A stretch of DNA of 38,075 nt. Source: Maribacter sp. GTDB taxonomy: Bacteria; Bacteroidota; Bacteroidia; Flavobacteriales; Flavobacteriaceae. Below the pieces are notes generated by a model. The model was not told the origin of the DNA. It saw nothing but the letters and a program-made list of their open reading frames with translations, and ran no database searches. Below are positions 25,471 through 34,550 of the stretch, one piece after another. Numbering within the stretch: position 1 is the stretch's first letter; every line of letters starts with the position of its first letter. Where the stretch lies: assembly GCF_016744255.1 (NCBI RefSeq), contig NZ_JADGES010000024.1:1-38075 (forward strand). The letters run 5' to 3'. A program made the translations under genes and the position numbers.

Positions 25471-26106
25471 TTACAATTCAAATTCCGTTTGCCCAGATTC
25501 AGTATCAAAAATATGGGGGTAATGTTCTTTTGCATTTTTAAGCATAAAATCCATAGGAACGTCTTCAAAATGTCCGTAATCTTCTATATATTCCATAAAT
25601 AAGTTCCCTTCTTTATTATACTCCTGTAGTATAGAATCATTTTCTCCATCAAAATCTAACGGAGTAACATTAAACATGGTACAAATAGAAGCATTAAATG
25701 CAGGAGATAACTTAATCCATTTTCCCTCTAAATATGCATTAACCATTCCGTGGTTGGTTAGTTCATTGGTTCCAAACTTTTCTGTTAACCTTTCCACTCC
25801 AATATGGTTTTTTACTTTGGCCAAATGAATACGAGCCGGAATTCCGAGTGCACGTAGACCAGCTATTAAGACAATAGATTTATCTATACAATGTCCTTTG
25901 GTTTTTTGAGAAATTGCACTTGCTCTGTAATTTTTTTTGGAAAAACTTATACTATAGGGGTTGTACCTCCAAGAATCGCGTACTTTTAAATACAAAAGTT
26001 TAGCTTTTTCTTTTGCAGAAAGAGAAGTGCTCTTGTACTCCGCAACTAGCTTTTGAATTTCATCACTTTCATAATCAAAAAAATATGTTGCCGCTAAATA
26101 ATCCAT
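25471..26106 (-). CDS. Transglutaminase-like (cysteine protease fold) protein
   Basis: A 211-residue cytosolic protein with a transglutaminase-like core. The nucleophile region is KGHCIDKS (Cys73), the family helix continues LIAGLRALGIPAR, and His119 lies in NHGMVNAYL. The third catalytic position, usually Asp in a DP(T) motif, reads SPA here (134-136), so the triad may be incomplete. No signal peptide. Members act as peptidases, amidases or transglutaminases. It is a single gene next to menB. Confidence 0.7.
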   Translation of the reverse strand: MDYLAATYFFDYESDEIQKLVAEYKSTSLSAKEKAKLLYLKVRDSWRYNPYSISFSKKNYRASAISQKTKGHCIDKSIVLIAGLRALGIPARIHLAKVKNHIGVERLTEKFGTNELTNHGMVNAYLEGKWIKLSPAFNASICTMFNVTPLDFDGENDSILQEYNKEGNLFMEYIEDYGHFEDVPMDFMLKNAKEHYPHIFDTESGQTEFEL

Positions 26107-26191
26107 TTATAATAATCTTGTTTAGAAATTTTAAGTACTATTTATCCATTTGTTTTAGCAACAATTCATTTTTAAAAACTATGAATCATCA

Positions 26192-27034
26192 CTATGGCAA
26201 CCATTTATTTTTACCAAAATCAGGCTTTCTTTTTTCCAAAAACGCGTTTCTACCTTCTTTGGCTTCTTCGGTCATATATGCCAAACGAGTGGCTTCACCA
26301 GCAAATACTTGTTGCCCCACCATACCATCATCAGTAAGGTTCATGGCGAATTTTAGCATTTTTATAGAAGTAGGAGATTTTTCTAAAACTTCTTGTGCCC
26401 ATTGATATGCAGTATCCTCTAACTCATCATGCGGTACTACGGCATTCACCATACCCATTTCAAAGGCTTCTTGTGCAGAATAGTTTCTTCCTAAAAAGAA
26501 AATTTCTCTTGCTTTCTTTTGTCCCACCATTTTGGCTAAATATGCAGAACCATAGCCACCATCGAAACTAGTTACGTCGGCATCGGTTTGTTTAAAGATA
26601 GCATGTTCTTTACTTGCCAAAGTCATATCGCACACTACATGTAAACTATGACCACCACCAACAGCCCAACCTGGAACTACGGCGATAACTACTTTAGGCA
26701 TAAAACGGATTAAACGTTGTACTTCTAAAATATTAAGACGGTGCATGCCATCTTCACCTACATACCCTTTATGTCCTCTTGCATTTTGATCGCCTCCACT
26801 ACAGAAAGAATAAATACCATCTTTAGTAGAAGGACCTTCTGCAGATAAAAGTACCACACCAATAGAGGTATCTTCTTGTGCATCGTAAAAAGCAGTATAT
26901 AGTTCGCTTGTAGTTTTGGGTCTAAAGGCATTACGCACATTAGGCCTGTTAAATGCAATACGTGCTACGCCATTACTTTTTTTATAGGTAATATCTTCAA
27001 ATTCTTTGGCAACTTTCCAATCTGGTTTATTCAT
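26192..27034 (-). CDS. menB: 1,4-dihydroxy-2-naphthoyl-CoA synthase (MenB)
   Basis: Crotonase-family enzyme that cyclises O-succinylbenzoyl-CoA in menaquinone biosynthesis, 280 residues from the ATG at 27034 (MNKPDWK); an in-frame ATG 30 bases earlier adds an unlikely tail. Signatures are CSGGDQNARG, GWAVGGGHSLHVVCDMTLAS and TDADVTSFDGGYGSAY. The Asp in TDAD marks the type II, bicarbonate-independent form; type I enzymes have Gly there. The C-terminal GEATRLAYMTEEAKEGRNAF is typical. Other men genes are not in the window. Confidence 0.95.
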   Translation of the reverse strand: MNKPDWKVAKEFEDITYKKSNGVARIAFNRPNVRNAFRPKTTSELYTAFYDAQEDTSIGVVLLSAEGPSTKDGIYSFCSGGDQNARGHKGYVGEDGMHRLNILEVQRLIRFMPKVVIAVVPGWAVGGGHSLHVVCDMTLASKEHAIFKQTDADVTSFDGGYGSAYLAKMVGQKKAREIFFLGRNYSAQEAFEMGMVNAVVPHDELEDTAYQWAQEVLEKSPTSIKMLKFAMNLTDDGMVGQQVFAGEATRLAYMTEEAKEGRNAFLEKRKPDFGKNKWLP

Positions 27035-27107
27035 TGTATGTATTTGGATATGTGTATGTAACATGCTTACAAAGCGTGTATTTGTTTTTTCTTTTGATTA
27101 AAATTAT

Positions 27108-27473
27108 TTATGTGTTAGAGTGTAAGCCTATTCTATTTCCTTCTGTATCTATAAATTGCGCATAAAAACCAAATTCTCCAATATCTGTTTTAGGAACAAC
27201 TATGCTACCACCTGCATTTTTAATGTTAGCTAACTCTATGGAAACATCATCGGACTTAAAATAAATTATAGTCCCTTCTGTACTAGGTGTATTATCATTG
27301 GATTGTACTAAACAACCCGAAGAACCAACTTTGTCTGGCTCACCAAACATGTACATTTTGGCACCAGGTGCTTCTATAAATTGAAATTTTAGTTTAAAAA
27401 TTTCGGAATAAAACTTTTTGGCTCTTTCAATATCTTTTGTAGAAATCTCAAACCATTGTACTGGATTATTCAT
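27108..27473 (-). CDS. VOC-superfamily (glyoxalase-like) protein
   Basis: A 121-residue single-fold protein. Residues 1-50 (WFEISTKDIERAKKFYSEIF and onward) and a C-terminal FIDTEGNRIGLHS are hallmarks of the vicinal oxygen chelate fold. Metal-binding residues are not fully conserved (Glu8 present, final Glu absent), so it may lack enzyme activity. It sits 73 bp upstream of menB and may share its transcript. Specific role unknown. Confidence 0.75.
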   Translation of the reverse strand: MNNPVQWFEISTKDIERAKKFYSEIFKLKFQFIEAPGAKMYMFGEPDKVGSSGCLVQSNDNTPSTEGTIIYFKSDDVSIELANIKNAGGSIVVPKTDIGEFGFYAQFIDTEGNRIGLHSNT

Positions 27474-27528
27474 GGTATATAGTTTTAAATTTAATTTGAA
27501 AATATTAAAGATAAGATTCTTTCCTAAA

Positions 27529-28761
27529 TTACTTACTATTCTTAGCTTCTATCCACTTAGACATAAATTTAGTGCTAGCCATACTGCTATGTTGTAACAT
27601 AGCTCCAATGAAGTTGGATTCTCTATGTTCTTCTATATTTTCTAAGGTGTGTTTTATTCTTAAAAGAAATTCTTTCTCATACTTCGCTTTATTAGAAAGT
27701 GCGTGAAGTAGTTTTTTGCCATTTTCTTGTGCTCTACACCATTCTTCTTCGGAATTGTATAATTGTACTGCTGCATTTGCTATTTCGGCTGCATCATCTT
27801 TTATAAAGCCATTCCAGTTAAAATTCGGTAGTTGTATACCCTCTGCTCCTATTTTGGTTGTTACACTAGGGGTTTGAGCCTGTAAAGCAGTGATTAATTT
27901 TCCTTTTAATCCCGCTCCAAATCGCAAAGGAGCCAGGCAAATTTTGGATTTACGAACCGCTTCTATAGCATCAGGTGCCCATCCTTGGACCAAAAACTCT
28001 TCTTTGGAGTTATGCATTTGTTTTATTTGTTCTGGTAGATGTCCGCCATAAATAGACAAGGTTGCTTTGGGTAATTGCTTACGAATAAGTGGCCAAATTT
28101 CTTTCTTTAACCAAATAACGGCATCTCTATTCGGAGCATGGTTACCATTACCCATACAAATAAACCCTTCCCTTTCTTTATAGGATACAGACTCATGATG
28201 TGATTCTTCCAGTAAAAAAGGTAAATAATGTATCAAACTTTCTTCTATTTTGATATTCTCGGTAAGCAATTCCATTTCATAGGATGAAATAAGTAAAGAA
28301 ATATCGGAACGATATATACTAGCTATTTCTCTTTTCGTAATGGTATTACGAATCCAATCTTGGATTAAAAAAGGGGTTCCGTTTTTAAAGGCTTGTTCTC
28401 TAGTTTGGCGTAAGGAGTGTAAATCTTCCGTATCTAATATACGCAAAGCATTAGGTACGTTTTTGGCTACTCGCCAGCCAAATTGCTCTTCGGTTAAAAA
28501 ACGGTCGAACAATACTATGTTTGGTTGTGTTTCTAAAAGATAGGTATCGAAACTAGAATTGTTAAGTACAATTTCCGTTTCTGATATTCCTAAGGTGTGT
28601 AAAGGAAAAGAGTATTCTGTTTTTTTTGCTGTACAGGTAAAAGATACTTTATAGTCTTGTTTTAAAAACAGTTGTATAAGCTGTAGCATTCTTTGTCCGG
28701 CAGCTGTAGAAGTAGGTTCTGGCCAAACAAACCCAATAATTAAAACCTTTATCGATGCCAT
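27529..28761 (-). CDS. Glycosyltransferase, GT-B fold, family 4-like
   Basis: A 410-residue protein with an N-terminal GWVWPEPTST-like opening (IIGFVWPEPTSTAAGQRM) and a C-terminal nucleotide-sugar domain. The latter contains GNGNHAPNRDAVIWL (near 220), FLVQGWAPD (near 260) and CLAPLRFGAGLKGKLITALQ (about 287-306). These match the group 1/GT4 pattern. It starts 6 bp after the stop of the helicase gene, so they are probably co-transcribed. There is no polysaccharide cluster around it, so the acceptor is unknown. Confidence 0.75.
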   Translation of the reverse strand: MASIKVLIIGFVWPEPTSTAAGQRMLQLIQLFLKQDYKVSFTCTAKKTEYSFPLHTLGISETEIVLNNSSFDTYLLETQPNIVLFDRFLTEEQFGWRVAKNVPNALRILDTEDLHSLRQTREQAFKNGTPFLIQDWIRNTITKREIASIYRSDISLLISSYEMELLTENIKIEESLIHYLPFLLEESHHESVSYKEREGFICMGNGNHAPNRDAVIWLKKEIWPLIRKQLPKATLSIYGGHLPEQIKQMHNSKEEFLVQGWAPDAIEAVRKSKICLAPLRFGAGLKGKLITALQAQTPSVTTKIGAEGIQLPNFNWNGFIKDDAAEIANAAVQLYNSEEEWCRAQENGKKLLHALSNKAKYEKEFLLRIKHTLENIEEHRESNFIGAMLQHSSMASTKFMSKWIEAKNSK

Positions 28762-28767
28762 GTAGAC

Positions 28768-30279
28768 TTACATTTTGGCTGCAAATTTTTTAGAAATATT
28801 AGAACGTAATTTGCGTTCGTAATCTTCCTCTAGCCATTCTTTATAATTCTTGGTATTATTCATAATACAGTACGAATACTGCTTTACTCTAAAACTAATC
28901 TCTTCTTGTAACAATTTAGCAAGGATTCTAGCATCGAAAACATCTTCTGCATTTTCTACACAAATGGTGGCATGTTGCTCTATACTTCTTTCTAATACTA
29001 ATTTAGATTTTAAGCCTTGAGCAAACCCTTTTTTATACTCTGCTTTTATATCAAACTCAATAACCGAAGATTTAATAAATTTTTTCTTGAGTTCTTTAGG
29101 CATTTCATATACAAACTCTCTTTCTATGTCCTCATCATTCTTAATATTTTCTAAAAAGAAATCGGGGAAATGAAAAATTTCTTGCCAATCTATAGGTGCG
29201 CTCCACATACCAAAACGAGCCACATTATTACCAAAATCGATAACCTTAAAGTCTTTTTTATTTGGTAAAACACGAGAGCCACGACCAATCATCTGAAAGT
29301 ACAGAGTTAAGGATCTAGTTGCTCTATTTAGCATAATAGTTTCTACAGTAGGTTCATCAAAACCAGTAGTTAGGATACTTACAGAAGTTAAAATGGCATC
29401 TGGGGTTTTAGAAAACCATTCTAAAATTTCTTTCCTTTCGGTGGCGTTGTTCTTATTATCTAGATGCCTAATATTATACCCAGCCTTTTTAAAGGTCTCG
29501 TACACATATCTAGAGGTACTAATACCATTATTAAAAATAAGAGTTTTGGTACCTTTAGCAACCTCTGTATACCCGGTTAAAAGCTTGGTCAGCATATTTT
29601 GATTACCATAAAGCTCATCCGAAGACTTTACGGTATAATCTCCGTTTATTCCCAGTTTTAGATTCTGCAGACTAACATCGTAATTATAGACATCTGCTTT
29701 CGCTAAGAATTTTTTATCTATCAAAGAAGTAATAGACTCTCCAACAATTAACTTGCTGTAGTTGTCCTTCATTGGTAGCTTTATATTAGAGCTTAAAGGG
29801 GTTGCTGTAACTCCGAGGATTATAGCATGATCAAAATACTTAAAGAGTTTTCTAAAGGAATTGTAATGGGCTTCATCTATAATAACTAAGCCAATATTAT
29901 TAATTTCAACTTTTTCTTCTTGTAGTCTATTGTTAAGGGTTTCTACCATGGCGACATAACACATTACATCGTCTTCATCTTTAACCTCTTTTACTTCGCT
30001 ATTAATGACTTTGTTTTTTACTCCAAAACCAGTTAGCATGTTAGAGGTTTGGGAACTTAACTCTATTCTATGCGTTAAAACAACTACCTTTTTCTTAATT
30101 TCCTTAATGTATCTCTTTGTAATTTCCGAGAAAACAACAGTTTTACCACCACCAGTAGGTAACTGGTATAGCAAATTAGCATTATCCTTAGCATTTTTTA
30201 AGTGCTCGAAAATGCTATTTAAATCCTCTATTTGATAATCGTAAAGATTTTTTTCTTTAGTATGTTTTTGATCCTCCAA
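28768..30279 (-). CDS. Superfamily 2 DEAH helicase, ResIII-like (copy 2)
   Basis: A 503-residue paralogue of the helicase at 10090-11652, alignable end to end. Motifs: Walker A LPTGGGKT (40-47), DEAH (135-138), TATPLSSN (near 159), TTGFDEPT (near 306), QMIGRGSR (near 334). The C-terminal ~110 residues carry the same VLERSIEQH and ENAEDVFDA blocks as copy 1. The start is a TTG at 30277-30279; no ATG is available without losing conserved residues. The conserved tail after the motor suggests a family-specific partner or substrate site. Confidence 0.8.
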   Translation of the reverse strand: MEDQKHTKEKNLYDYQIEDLNSIFEHLKNAKDNANLLYQLPTGGGKTVVFSEITKRYIKEIKKKVVVLTHRIELSSQTSNMLTGFGVKNKVINSEVKEVKDEDDVMCYVAMVETLNNRLQEEKVEINNIGLVIIDEAHYNSFRKLFKYFDHAIILGVTATPLSSNIKLPMKDNYSKLIVGESITSLIDKKFLAKADVYNYDVSLQNLKLGINGDYTVKSSDELYGNQNMLTKLLTGYTEVAKGTKTLIFNNGISTSRYVYETFKKAGYNIRHLDNKNNATERKEILEWFSKTPDAILTSVSILTTGFDEPTVETIMLNRATRSLTLYFQMIGRGSRVLPNKKDFKVIDFGNNVARFGMWSAPIDWQEIFHFPDFFLENIKNDEDIEREFVYEMPKELKKKFIKSSVIEFDIKAEYKKGFAQGLKSKLVLERSIEQHATICVENAEDVFDARILAKLLQEEISFRVKQYSYCIMNNTKNYKEWLEEDYERKLRSNISKKFAAKM

Positions 30280-30434
30280 AGGAATGCTACTAGTTTTAAA
30301 AGTTTAAAATACTAAAATGCCAATCTTACAAAACTATACGTTTTTTGTACTTAAAAGAAATATTACATGTAAAATGAAGATTTTTTTTTCTATTGTCACA
30401 AATATACTGTAAGTCAGATACTTATAATTTATTT

Positions 30435-30944
30435 TTAATCCATTAAATCTAATGCTTGGGAAAAATCCTCTCCATATATCCAATTATTATCTTGTGTAAG
30501 GTTATAAATAGTTACAATTCGGTCTTTATAATCGAGAAGGACTCCATGTAAAGAAATATATTGTAAAGCCTCTTTAAAAGAGTTTAACATACTCTTATAA
30601 AAAGAATCTGCTACATTTTTTTCTAAGGAAAAAGATTGTGCTATTTCTAAATTAAATAACATAACATCCGCAATAAGAGTTGGTTCTACTCCTAGTTTTA
30701 TAAAATGCTTAATATACTTTTGAGCGACGGATCTTCGGGCTTTAGGTTTTCTTCTTTTTACAGGGAAGTACTCGTTCGCTATTTTGGTTTTAGCTTCTTG
30801 TATGAGTTTATCCTCTTTGGGATTAAAAACAAAATCGTAATATTCTTTTACAGCCGGAAAACGCGTATATAAGTCTACTAGTTGCTCTTCTAGTTCTTTT
30901 TTCTTTAAACTCGATAAATAGGATGTTAAGGCTCTTTTACTCAT
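30435..30944 (-). CDS. DUF6155-like protein
   Basis: A 169-residue, highly charged, mostly helical cytosolic protein. The N-terminal SKRALTSYLSSLKKKELEEQ and the later basic patch VKRRKPKARR (about 75-84) resemble the DUF6155 family of Bacteroidetes and others, which has no known function. Single gene, divergent from rpoD. Confidence 0.6.
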   Translation of the reverse strand: MSKRALTSYLSSLKKKELEEQLVDLYTRFPAVKEYYDFVFNPKEDKLIQEAKTKIANEYFPVKRRKPKARRSVAQKYIKHFIKLGVEPTLIADVMLFNLEIAQSFSLEKNVADSFYKSMLNSFKEALQYISLHGVLLDYKDRIVTIYNLTQDNNWIYGEDFSQALDLMD

Positions 30945-31117
30945 TTTTTACTTTGTGATATCAAAAATAGAATAAGGATCTTAAATTATTACAGATTCTT
31001 ACAGGGATTTCTAAAATTGTAATAAAATTTGTATAAGTATATCTCTATCTCTTTGGAAAAGAGATAATAAAAATGTATTATGAGTACTTGTAAAACGACT
31101 AAACAAAATACGAATAT

Positions 31118-31981
31118 ATGAGGCAACTAAAAATTATCAAGCAGGTTACTAATCGTGAATCAAAATCCTTAGATAAGTACTTGCAAGATATTAGTAAGAT
31201 TGATTTGATAAGTGCTAATGAAGAAGTAGAATTAGCCCAATTAATTCGTACCAATGATCAAGTCGCATTAGAAAAATTAGTCAATGCCAATTTAAGATTT
31301 GTAGTTTCTGTTGCTAAACAATATCAAAATCAAGGATTAAAACTTCCTGATTTAATTAACGAAGGTAATGTTGGCTTAGTAAAAGCAGCAAAGCGTTTTG
31401 ATGAAACTAGAGGATTTAAATTTATTTCCTACGCCGTATGGTGGATTAGACAATCTATTTTACAGGCCTTAGCAGAACAATCTAGAGTAGTTAGATTACC
31501 ATTAAATAAAATTGGTTCTATAAATAAAATTAAAAAGGCATTTTCATATCTAGAACAATCTAATGAAAGGCCACCTTCTCCGGATGAAATTGCTAGAGAA
31601 TTAGAAATGACTGTTAATGAGGTCAAAGAATCCTTAAAAAACACAGGAAGACATGTTTCTATGGATGCTCCTTTAAGAGAAGGAGAAGATTCTAATTTAT
31701 ACGATGTAATAAGAGCTGGGGAGTCTCCTAGACCAGATACTTTGTTAATGCAACAATCTTTAAATACAGAAATAAATAGAGCATTAGAAACACTTTCTCC
31801 TAGAGAAGCAGATGTTGTAAAGTTATATTATGGTATTGGAGATCAACAATCTATGACACTTGCTGAAATTGGGCAAACCTTTGATTTAACACGGGAACGT
31901 GTTAGGCAGATTAGAGAAAAGGCTATAAGAAAACTTAGACATGCCTCCAGAAGTAAACTTTTAAAGACATACTTAGGATAA
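31118..31981 (+). CDS. rpoD: Primary sigma factor (RpoD/SigA)
   Basis: A 287-residue housekeeping sigma factor without region 1.1, the usual form in Bacteroidetes. Region 1.2 (about 17-46), region 2 ([38 protein letters not shown] and [15 protein letters not shown]), region 3 (about 135-190) and region 4 ([34 protein letters not shown]) are all intact. It would direct RNA polymerase to TTG/TAnnTTTG promoters. A near-consensus pair, TTG at 31029 and TCTCTTTG at 31048-31055, lies upstream. Confidence 0.95.
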   Translation: MRQLKIIKQVTNRESKSLDKYLQDISKIDLISANEEVELAQLIRTNDQVALEKLVNANLRFVVSVAKQYQNQGLKLPDLINEGNVGLVKAAKRFDETRGFKFISYAVWWIRQSILQALAEQSRVVRLPLNKIGSINKIKKAFSYLEQSNERPPSPDEIARELEMTVNEVKESLKNTGRHVSMDAPLREGEDSNLYDVIRAGESPRPDTLLMQQSLNTEINRALETLSPREADVVKLYYGIGDQQSMTLAEIGQTFDLTRERVRQIREKAIRKLRHASRSKLLKTYLG

Positions 31982-32018
31982 AAAAAGACCGCTATTTAAA
32001 AATATAGCGGTCTTTTTT
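31981..32018. terminator. Bidirectional hairpin terminator
   Basis: Arms AAAAAAGACCGCTAT and ATAGCGGTCTTTTTT pair over 15 bp around an 8-base loop, directly at the rpoD stop and 19 bp from the convergent lipoprotein gene. Confidence 0.9.
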
Positions 32019-32036
32019 TTACAATTTATTCTAAAA

Positions 32037-33677
32037 CTAGAATTTATTTCTAACGTCTTTAAATTTACCTTCTACAGTTACATTACCAGACTTTTTAACT
32101 TTACCAAAAATATTTACTACAGAATCATCTCCGACAAACTCAATAGTAGCACCATCATTAAGTACTAAATCCCCGTAGATTGTTAAATTACCCTCTACTC
32201 TTAAAGTAGCCCCAGAGTCTATGGTAATATTTTTCTTTCTATTATTTCTACCAACAACAAATGTTCCATTCATCTCAAACAAAGCATCTGCATTAATACT
32301 TACTCCGTTTCTCACAGTCCATGATCCACACAAAAGTAAATCTCCTCCAATAGTTACACTTTTAAATCTTTTAGCTCCTCTATAAGCTAATGTCTGGTTT
32401 GCATTAACATTTAAGTTTGAACTGCCCGAATAAGCAGACAACTGAGCACAACGTGTAGCTAAACTTTCATCTGGTCTATTTAGTTTTATTATTTGCAAGC
32501 CTTCTTTTCCTGAAGCAGCAAAAATATAATCTCCTTTTGTTGCTACATAATTTACAGAACCTTCTAACTGAATAATGCCAACTAAATCGGTACTACTACT
32601 TTGCTCTTCAGACAAACATAAACCTGCACCGCCATTTGCCATTAACAAAACGTCATCATTAACAGCTACTGCATTTGTTACTACATCACTAATCGAAACT
32701 TCGGTTGGATTTAAAAGTATAGGAATATATTCTAGCAAAGCCCCTGTTGCAATACTATACACTCCAGCTCCTTTAGAACCTTCAGCTACTACAATATTAT
32801 CTCCTGCAAAATCTAATGTTCTTTTCGTATTCACACCAAAATCACTATCAATTGCAATTGCCTTTATAACATTTAAATTTTCATCTAATACATGAACACC
32901 TTGACTTGCATCTAAAACAGCGATGCTGTTCGCCTGTACAGCTACAGAACGTAAATCCATAAAAGGGGCTTCATTCTCTACCTCCAAAGTATTTGCATTA
33001 TAAACAGATAATGTTCCTTCCTGACCACTTGTTACTAATATGGAATTTCCATTAACCGTCACATCGGTTGCATTATACCCTTCTTGAAAAGCATAATTTA
33101 TACCTGAATTCATATTAAATCTACCACTAGATGCCGGTATTTTTCCTAAAAAGGAATTACTTGTAGCTCTTACAGATGTTTCCGAATCAACACCTCCAAC
33201 AAAATACACATATCCATTTGAATATTGTAAGGAATTTATATCTGCATTAGAATAATACAATCTAGAAGTTACTCTAGGAGAATGCGGATTACTAACATCA
33301 ATAATATCCATTGCTCCAGCATAGCCGTCTTCAACCGTATTATAAGAAACATAAGCATAATCTCCGTCTAAATACACATGAGATGCTGTTAAATTTCTTG
33401 CACTACTATAAGATGGCACATCTACTTGAGCAACAAGGGTAAGTGGATAATCTCCTGCCAAATCAGCTTTAGCAGATAAGCTAGATTTTCCAGACAAAGT
33501 ACTTTCATCCATAATATCCAGAACACCTGCATTGTCATAAACAATACTATTTTCCAAAGCTTGCTCGCTCTTTTCTATTGAAATATCATCTTGAGTTTCG
33601 CTATATACAGTAGTTTCATCTGTACACGCAGTCATTAGACCTAAAAAGGCTAAGACGTAAAGGGGGGTCTTTTTCAT
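32037..33677 (-). CDS. LVIVD-like beta-propeller lipoprotein with beta-stack tail
   Basis: A 546-residue lipoprotein (lipobox MTAC, Cys18). Residues ~75-405 consist of repeats of the LVIVD/propeller type (for example MDIIDVSNPHSP, DYAYVSYN, DYIFAASGKEGLQIIKL). The last ~120 residues contain short repeats of hydrophobic-Gly turns (VTIGGDLLLCGSWTV, LRVEGNLTIYGDLVLNDGAT) that suggest a parallel beta-stack. Two domain types in one exported lipid-anchored protein point to a surface structural or binding role. Function is otherwise unknown. Confidence 0.7.
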   Translation of the reverse strand: MKKTPLYVLAFLGLMTACTDETTVYSETQDDISIEKSEQALENSIVYDNAGVLDIMDESTLSGKSSLSAKADLAGDYPLTLVAQVDVPSYSSARNLTASHVYLDGDYAYVSYNTVEDGYAGAMDIIDVSNPHSPRVTSRLYYSNADINSLQYSNGYVYFVGGVDSETSVRATSNSFLGKIPASSGRFNMNSGINYAFQEGYNATDVTVNGNSILVTSGQEGTLSVYNANTLEVENEAPFMDLRSVAVQANSIAVLDASQGVHVLDENLNVIKAIAIDSDFGVNTKRTLDFAGDNIVVAEGSKGAGVYSIATGALLEYIPILLNPTEVSISDVVTNAVAVNDDVLLMANGGAGLCLSEEQSSSTDLVGIIQLEGSVNYVATKGDYIFAASGKEGLQIIKLNRPDESLATRCAQLSAYSGSSNLNVNANQTLAYRGAKRFKSVTIGGDLLLCGSWTVRNGVSINADALFEMNGTFVVGRNNRKKNITIDSGATLRVEGNLTIYGDLVLNDGATIEFVGDDSVVNIFGKVKKSGNVTVEGKFKDVRNKF

Positions 33678-33841
33678 AAAAATAGGTTATATATCGTTAG
33701 ATTTGGGTTCTAACTCAACGGTAAAAATACTCTTTAGGTATAAAGACCTATTTATTTTTCGATGAAATGCACTTTACACTAGTTTTCATGTACATTACTT
33801 TAGTTTTCAGGATATAAGAAAACCCTAAAAGAGTTTTTAAT

Positions 33842-34489
33842 TTATATTTTCCCTCTTTTTCCCATTATAAATAAAATGATAATAGGTACAGCCAAAAGAA
33901 TAACCATTAAAGTTTCTGTAAATATTAAATCTGGAGCAAATAGCAAAGTAGTTACATAACCTCCTATTGCACCACCAAAGTGCGCTGTATGGCCAATATT
34001 CCCCACTCTATTTTTCATTCCATAAATAGAATACAACAAATACCCTATTCCAAAAATATATGCAGGTATTGGAATAATAAACATAAGTCCCAACATCATA
34101 TTAGGTTGCAAAAGAATAGCTGCATACAAAACACCTGTTACAGCTCCACTTGCTCCCACTGCAGAATAATAAGGCTCATCCTTATGAAAAAAGAAAGCCA
34201 ATAAACTTCCTGCAAATAGACTTATAAAATATAATAACACAAACTTACTTGGTCCAAAATAAGATATTACCACATTCGCAAAAAAATATAACGTAAGCAT
34301 ATTCATTAAAAGATGACTAACATCTACATGCAAAAAACCAGAGGTAACCATACGTTCTTTTTGCCCCGCCTTTATTGAGCCGACACCAAACTTATAACGT
34401 TGAAAAAATTGCGAATCCCCAAAACCTTTGAAAGACACTATAATATTAGCTACCACAATTGCAATGGTTGCCAAATGAAGATTGTTCAT
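33842..34489 (-). CDS. Rhomboid-family intramembrane serine protease
   Basis: A 215-residue polytopic membrane protein with about six spans. The catalytic dyad is Ser114 in GASG (VGASGAVTG) and His170 (AHFGGAIGGY). The HxxxN motif of span 2 is HLLMN (His59, Asn63). It cuts membrane-spanning substrates within the bilayer; substrates unknown. It diverges from the acyltransferase gene, with back-to-back promoter elements between them. Confidence 0.9.
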   Translation of the reverse strand: MNNLHLATIAIVVANIIVSFKGFGDSQFFQRYKFGVGSIKAGQKERMVTSGFLHVDVSHLLMNMLTLYFFANVVISYFGPSKFVLLYFISLFAGSLLAFFFHKDEPYYSAVGASGAVTGVLYAAILLQPNMMLGLMFIIPIPAYIFGIGYLLYSIYGMKNRVGNIGHTAHFGGAIGGYVTTLLFAPDLIFTETLMVILLAVPIIILFIMGKRGKI

Positions 34490-34514
34490 ATAGCATATAA
34501 TTTAATATACCTTT

Positions 34515-34522
34515 CAAATATA
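34515..34522 (-). promoter_or_regulatory. -7 promoter element for the rhomboid gene
   Basis: The minus strand reads TATATTTG, 25 bp before the rhomboid start codon. Only two bases separate it from an identical element on the plus strand at 34525-34532. Confidence 0.45.
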
Positions 34523-34524
34523 AC

Positions 34525-34532
34525 TATATTTG
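34525..34532 (+). promoter_or_regulatory. -7 promoter element for the acyltransferase gene
   Basis: The plus strand reads TATATTTG, 18 bp before the acyltransferase start. With the minus-strand copy it forms the palindrome CAAATATA-AC-TATATTTG, so the two divergent promoters would overlap. Confidence 0.45.
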
Positions 34533-34550
34533 CTCATTATAATATAGAAT

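Noticed and set aside
28768-30944. Helicase, glycosyltransferase and DUF6155 genes as a phage-defence island
   Set aside because: No nuclease, methylase, protease or toxin partner is present, the genes lie among core genes, and a helicase paralogue sits in another neighbourhood.
31118-31981. Accessory or phage-type sigma factor
   Set aside because: Regions 1.2, 2, 3 and 4 match the housekeeping Bacteroidetes SigA closely.
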